Assembly (NCBI RefSeq): GCF_001905735.1
Contig: NZ_LISW01000002.1
Span: 573,125 to 637,124 of the forward strand
DNA length: 64,000 nucleotides
DNA from: Streptomyces sp. CB01249
Lineage (GTDB): Bacteria > Actinomycetota > Actinomycetes > Streptomycetales > Streptomycetaceae
Reading direction: 5' to 3'
The notes below the pieces were generated by a model that worked only from the letters and a program-made list of their open reading frames with translations, did not search any database and was not told the DNA's origin. Positions 60,279 to 64,000 of this stretch are shown in pieces. The position numbers and the translations under genes were made by a program. How positions within the stretch are numbered: position 1 is the stretch's first letter; each line of letters starts with the position of its first letter.

Positions 60279-61685
60279 ATGACAGATGCCTGGGCCACTT
60301 TCGGCGCCGACCTCCATATCGACCCGACCGGCTCGACCGGGCTGCGGGCCGGCCTGATGGACGCCCTGCGCGAGGCCGTCCGCACCGGCCGGCTGACCCC
60401 CGGCACCCGCCTGCCGTCCTCCCGCACCCTCGCCGCCGACCTCGGCATCGCCCGCAACACCGTCGCCGACGCCTACGCGGAGCTCGTCGCCGAGGGCTGG
60501 CTCACCGCCCGCCAGGGCTCCGGCACCCGGGTGGCCCGCCGCGCCGACCCCCGGCCCCCGGCGGCGCCCGAGGCCCCGCGCGCCAGACCGCCGCGCAGCG
60601 CACCCGCGTACAGCCTGAAGTCGGGCACCCCCGACCTGGCCACCTTCCCGCGCGCCGAGTGGCTGAAGGCCGCCCGGCGCGCCCTGTCCGCCGCGCCGAA
60701 CGACGCCTTCGGCTACGGCGACCCGCGCGGCCGGATCGAGCTGCGCACCGTCCTCGCCGAGTACCTGGCCCGGGCACGCGGGGTGTACGCCGACCCGGAC
60801 CGGATCATCGTCTGCTCCGGCTTCGTGCACGGCCTGATGCTGCTCGGCAAGGTGCTGCGCCGGCGCCGGGTGCGGGAGGTGGCCGTGGAGTCGTACTGCC
60901 TCGGCATCCACACCCGCCTGCTCACCGAGGCCGGGCTGCGCATCCCCTGCCTGCCGGTCGACGAGCTGGGCACCCGGACCGGTGAGCTGCCCACCCTGCG
61001 CCACGCGGGCGCGGTCCTGCTGACCCCGGCGCACCAGTTCCCCACGGGCGTCCCGCTCCATCCGGACCGGCGGGCGGCGGCCGTCGACTGGGCCCGGTCC
61101 ACCGGCGGGCTGATCCTGGAGGACGACTACGACGGCGAGTTCCGGTACGACCGCCAGCCGGTCGGCGCCCTCCAGGGCCTGGACCCGGAACGCGTCGTCT
61201 ACCTGGGCACCGCCAGCAAGTCCCTGGCACCGGGGCTGCGGCTCGGCTGGATGGTGGTGCCGCGCGCCCTGGCCGCCGAGATCGCCGAGGCGAAGGGGGC
61301 GAGCGACTGGGCGCCGGGCGCGCTGGACCAGCTGACGCTGGCGGAGTTCATGGCCTCGGGGGCGTACGACCGGCACGTGCGGTCCATGCGGCTGCGCTAC
61401 CGCAACCGCCGCGACCAACTCGTCGCCGCCCTGGCCGAGCGCGCCCCGGAGATCCGGGTCAGCGGGATCGCCGCCGGGCTGCACGCCCTCCTCGAACTCC
61501 CGGAGGGCAAGGAGGCCGAGGTGATCCGGGCGGCGGCCTGGCAGGGCCTCGCCCTGGAGGGCCTGGCCTTCTACCGCCACCCGGACGCCGACCTGAAGCG
61601 CGAGGCGCTGGTCATCGGCTACGGCACCCCGACGGACAGCGCGTGGACGGGGGCGCTGGAGGCGCTGCTGCGGGTGCTCACGTAG
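60279..61685 (+). CDS. MocR/PdxR-family regulator (GntR HTH plus aminotransferase-like domain)
   Basis: 468 residues. The N-terminal GntR winged helix (about 15-85) has LREAVRTGRLTPGTRLPSSRTLAADLGIARNTVADAYAELVAEGWLTARQGSGTRVARR. A Pro/Ala linker leads to a fold type I PLP domain (about 110-468). The PLP-binding Lys 314 is in GTASKSLAPGLRLGW, the conserved Asp is in LILEDDYDGEFRYDR, and an Arg is near the C-terminus. Such regulators respond to PLP or an amine-PLP adduct. It is divergent, 47 bases apart, from the AhpD-like/PEP-mutase-like operon, which is its probable target. Confidence 0.93.
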   Translation: MTDAWATFGADLHIDPTGSTGLRAGLMDALREAVRTGRLTPGTRLPSSRTLAADLGIARNTVADAYAELVAEGWLTARQGSGTRVARRADPRPPAAPEAPRARPPRSAPAYSLKSGTPDLATFPRAEWLKAARRALSAAPNDAFGYGDPRGRIELRTVLAEYLARARGVYADPDRIIVCSGFVHGLMLLGKVLRRRRVREVAVESYCLGIHTRLLTEAGLRIPCLPVDELGTRTGELPTLRHAGAVLLTPAHQFPTGVPLHPDRRAAAVDWARSTGGLILEDDYDGEFRYDRQPVGALQGLDPERVVYLGTASKSLAPGLRLGWMVVPRALAAEIAEAKGASDWAPGALDQLTLAEFMASGAYDRHVRSMRLRYRNRRDQLVAALAERAPEIRVSGIAAGLHALLELPEGKEAEVIRAAAWQGLALEGLAFYRHPDADLKREALVIGYGTPTDSAWTGALEALLRVLT

Positions 61686-61691
61686 ACCGTC

Positions 61692-61739
61692 CCTCAGCCC
61701 CGCAGGACCTCAGCCCCGCGACACCTCAGCCCCGCAGGA
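61692..61739. repeat. Three tandem 16-bp repeats at the MocR/rocD junction
   Basis: Units CCTCAGCCCCGCAGGA, CCTCAGCCCCGCGACA, CCTCAGCCCCGCAGGA, with no spacers, starting 6 bases after the regulator stop. The third unit covers the last codons of rocD, whose stop codon lies inside it. Confidence 0.85.
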
Positions 61740-62931
61740 CCTCCCGCAGCTGCTCAAGGCCCCAGTCCAGGTCCTCCTTGCCGATGACCAGCGGCGGCGC
61801 GATCCGGATCGTGGAGCCGTGGGTGTCCTTCACCAGGACCCGGCGCTCCATCAGCTTCTCGGAGATCTCCCGGCCCGTGCCCAGCTCCGGCTCGATGTCC
61901 ACGCCCGCCCACAGCCCGCGTCCCCGGACGGCCTGCACCGAGCCCCCGCCCGCCAGGAGGCCCAGCTCGTGGTGGAGGTGGTCGCCCAGCTCGGCCGCGC
62001 GCTGCTGGTACTCGCCGGTGTTCAGCATGGCGATGACCTCCAGCGCCACCGCGCAGGCCAGCGGGTTGCCGCCGAACGTCGAGCCGTGCTCCCCGGGGCG
62101 GTACACGCCGAGCACCGCCGCCGACGACACCACGGCCGACACCGGCACCACACCGCCGCCGAGCGCCTTGCCCAGGAGGTACATGTCGGGGACGACGCCC
62201 TCGTGCTCGCAGGCGAAGGTCTTCCCGGTCCGGCCCAGACCGGACTGGATCTCGTCCGCGATGAACAGCACGTCCCGCTCCCGGGTCAGCTCCCGCACCC
62301 CGGCGAGATAGCCGGGCGGCGGCACCAGCACGCCCGCCTCGCCCTGGATCGGCTCGATCAGCACGGCCACGGTGTTCTCCGTCATGGCGGCGCGCATCGC
62401 GGTGAGATCCCCGTACGGCACGATCTCGAAACCGGGGGTGTACGGGCCGAAGTCGGCGCGGGCCTCCGGGTCCGTGGAGAAGCTGATCACCGTGGTCGTG
62501 CGGCCGTGGAAGTTGTCGGCGGCCACGATGATCTTCGCCATGCCGTCCGGGACGCCCTTGACCCGGTAGCCCCACTTGCGGGCGGTCTTCACCGCCGTCT
62601 CGACGGCCTCCGCCCCGGTGTTCATCGGGAGCACCATCTCCATGCCGCACAGCTCCGCGAGGCGCGTACAGAAGTCGGCGAACCGGTCGTGGTGGAAGGC
62701 CCGGGAGGTGAGCGTCACCCGTTCCAGCTGCGCCCGTGCCGCGTCGATCAGGCGGCGGTTGCCGTGGCCGAAATTGAGCGCCGAGTATCCGGCGAGCATG
62801 TCGAGGTAGCGGCGGCCCTCGACATCGGTCATCCAGGCCCCGTCCGCCGTGGCGACGACGACGGGCAACGGGTGGTAGTTGTGCGCGCTGTGCGCCTCGG
62901 CGGAGGCGATGGCGTTTTCCGTGGTCGACAC
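61726..62931 (-). CDS. rocD: Ornithine aminotransferase
   Basis: 401 residues from the GTG at 62931, after GGAGAT; the open frame upstream is not conserved. It converts ornithine and 2-oxoglutarate to glutamate semialdehyde and glutamate. This class III PLP aminotransferase has LDMLAGYSALNFGHGNRRL, MNTGAEAVETAVKTARKWGY, NNFHGRTT-type PLP contacts (ADNFHGRTTTVISFSTDP), the Asp in FIADEIQSGLGRTG, and the Schiff-base Lys in YLLGKALGGGVVPVSAV. HGSTFGGNPLACAVA also fits. Length and motifs agree with RocD rather than ArgD. Monocistronic, convergent with the MocR gene. Confidence 0.93.
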   Translation of the reverse strand: MSTTENAIASAEAHSAHNYHPLPVVVATADGAWMTDVEGRRYLDMLAGYSALNFGHGNRRLIDAARAQLERVTLTSRAFHHDRFADFCTRLAELCGMEMVLPMNTGAEAVETAVKTARKWGYRVKGVPDGMAKIIVAADNFHGRTTTVISFSTDPEARADFGPYTPGFEIVPYGDLTAMRAAMTENTVAVLIEPIQGEAGVLVPPPGYLAGVRELTRERDVLFIADEIQSGLGRTGKTFACEHEGVVPDMYLLGKALGGGVVPVSAVVSSAAVLGVYRPGEHGSTFGGNPLACAVALEVIAMLNTGEYQQRAAELGDHLHHELGLLAGGGSVQAVRGRGLWAGVDIEPELGTGREISEKLMERRVLVKDTHGSTIRIAPPLVIGKEDLDWGLEQLREVLRG

Positions 62932-63098
62932 GGGATCTCCGATCGTCGTGCGGCGTGGGCTGAGGTTGGGCCCACTTTGTATCGTCGGTCGGTTCCTCCG
63001 CGGGGAAACCTTCGGTTCACGGCGCGGCTGATTCTTCCGCCGCGCGGGCCCTGCGGGCGATTCCTCCACCGGGCGCCCGGGAAGGGCCGCACACCTGA

Positions 63099-64000
<902 letters not shown>

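Overview
The window is chromosomal DNA from a Streptomyces-type actinomycete. It has very high G+C, GTG and TTG starts, strong G/C wobble bias, many paired tail-to-tail terminators, and characteristic families (GuaB3, PknB-type kinases, IcmB, DUF3017, LAXTG surface proteins, MocR regulators). From memory, the gene order follows the S. coelicolor chromosome roughly from SCO4771 to SCO4839. It is core chromosome: I see no insertion sequence, prophage, tRNA, rRNA or CRISPR array.

Layout. 1-6.7 kb: 3' end of guaB3, a low-GC secreted protein, a membrane protein, a nucleotide-sugar dehydrogenase lacking its catalytic Cys, glpD and a serine hydrolase. 6.8-13.6 kb: three Ser/Thr kinase-type receptors in a row, the middle one a pseudokinase with a huge disordered insertion. 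13.8-19.4 kb: aldehyde dehydrogenase, cholesterol-oxidase-like GMC oxidoreductase and an LAXTG-anchored surface protein. 19.6-22.9 kb: chorismate mutase with a Phe/Tyr leader peptide and attenuator, guaA, a methyltransferase. 22.9-29.3 kb: membrane proteins and a divergent PspC envelope-stress module with sensor kinase and response regulator. 29.3-37.6 kb: cell-wall hydrolases (two NlpC/P60 paralogues, one under a c-di-AMP riboswitch; one M23), pcrA and a lipase. 37.8-38.8 kb: icmB and an extremely GC-rich repetitive noncoding stretch.

38.8-46.7 kb is the most interesting part. Two divergent operons encode SWIM zinc finger + DUF5691 leftward and MoxR AAA+ ATPase + DUF5682 + VWA protein rightward, the latter joined by ATGA overlaps. 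Between them are two mirror-image copies of TTGTCAGTG, each placed as in the RecA-NDp/PafBC-type DNA-damage promoters known from mycobacteria. The leftward copy has a perfect -10 and predicts a leaderless mRNA for the SWIM gene. A similar promoter lies in front of pcrA. I infer a DNA-damage-induced five-gene AAA+/VWA system of unknown function.

46.9-64 kb: central metabolism (sucCD, purNH, folD-DUF3017, mdh, rocD, trpS) with strong hairpin terminators, interspersed with an XRE/sigma-like/TM fusion protein, a DUF6350 membrane protein, an RDD protein, and a MocR regulator divergent from a PEP-mutase-like/AhpD-like pair. All functions are predictions from sequence reading; no database search was possible.
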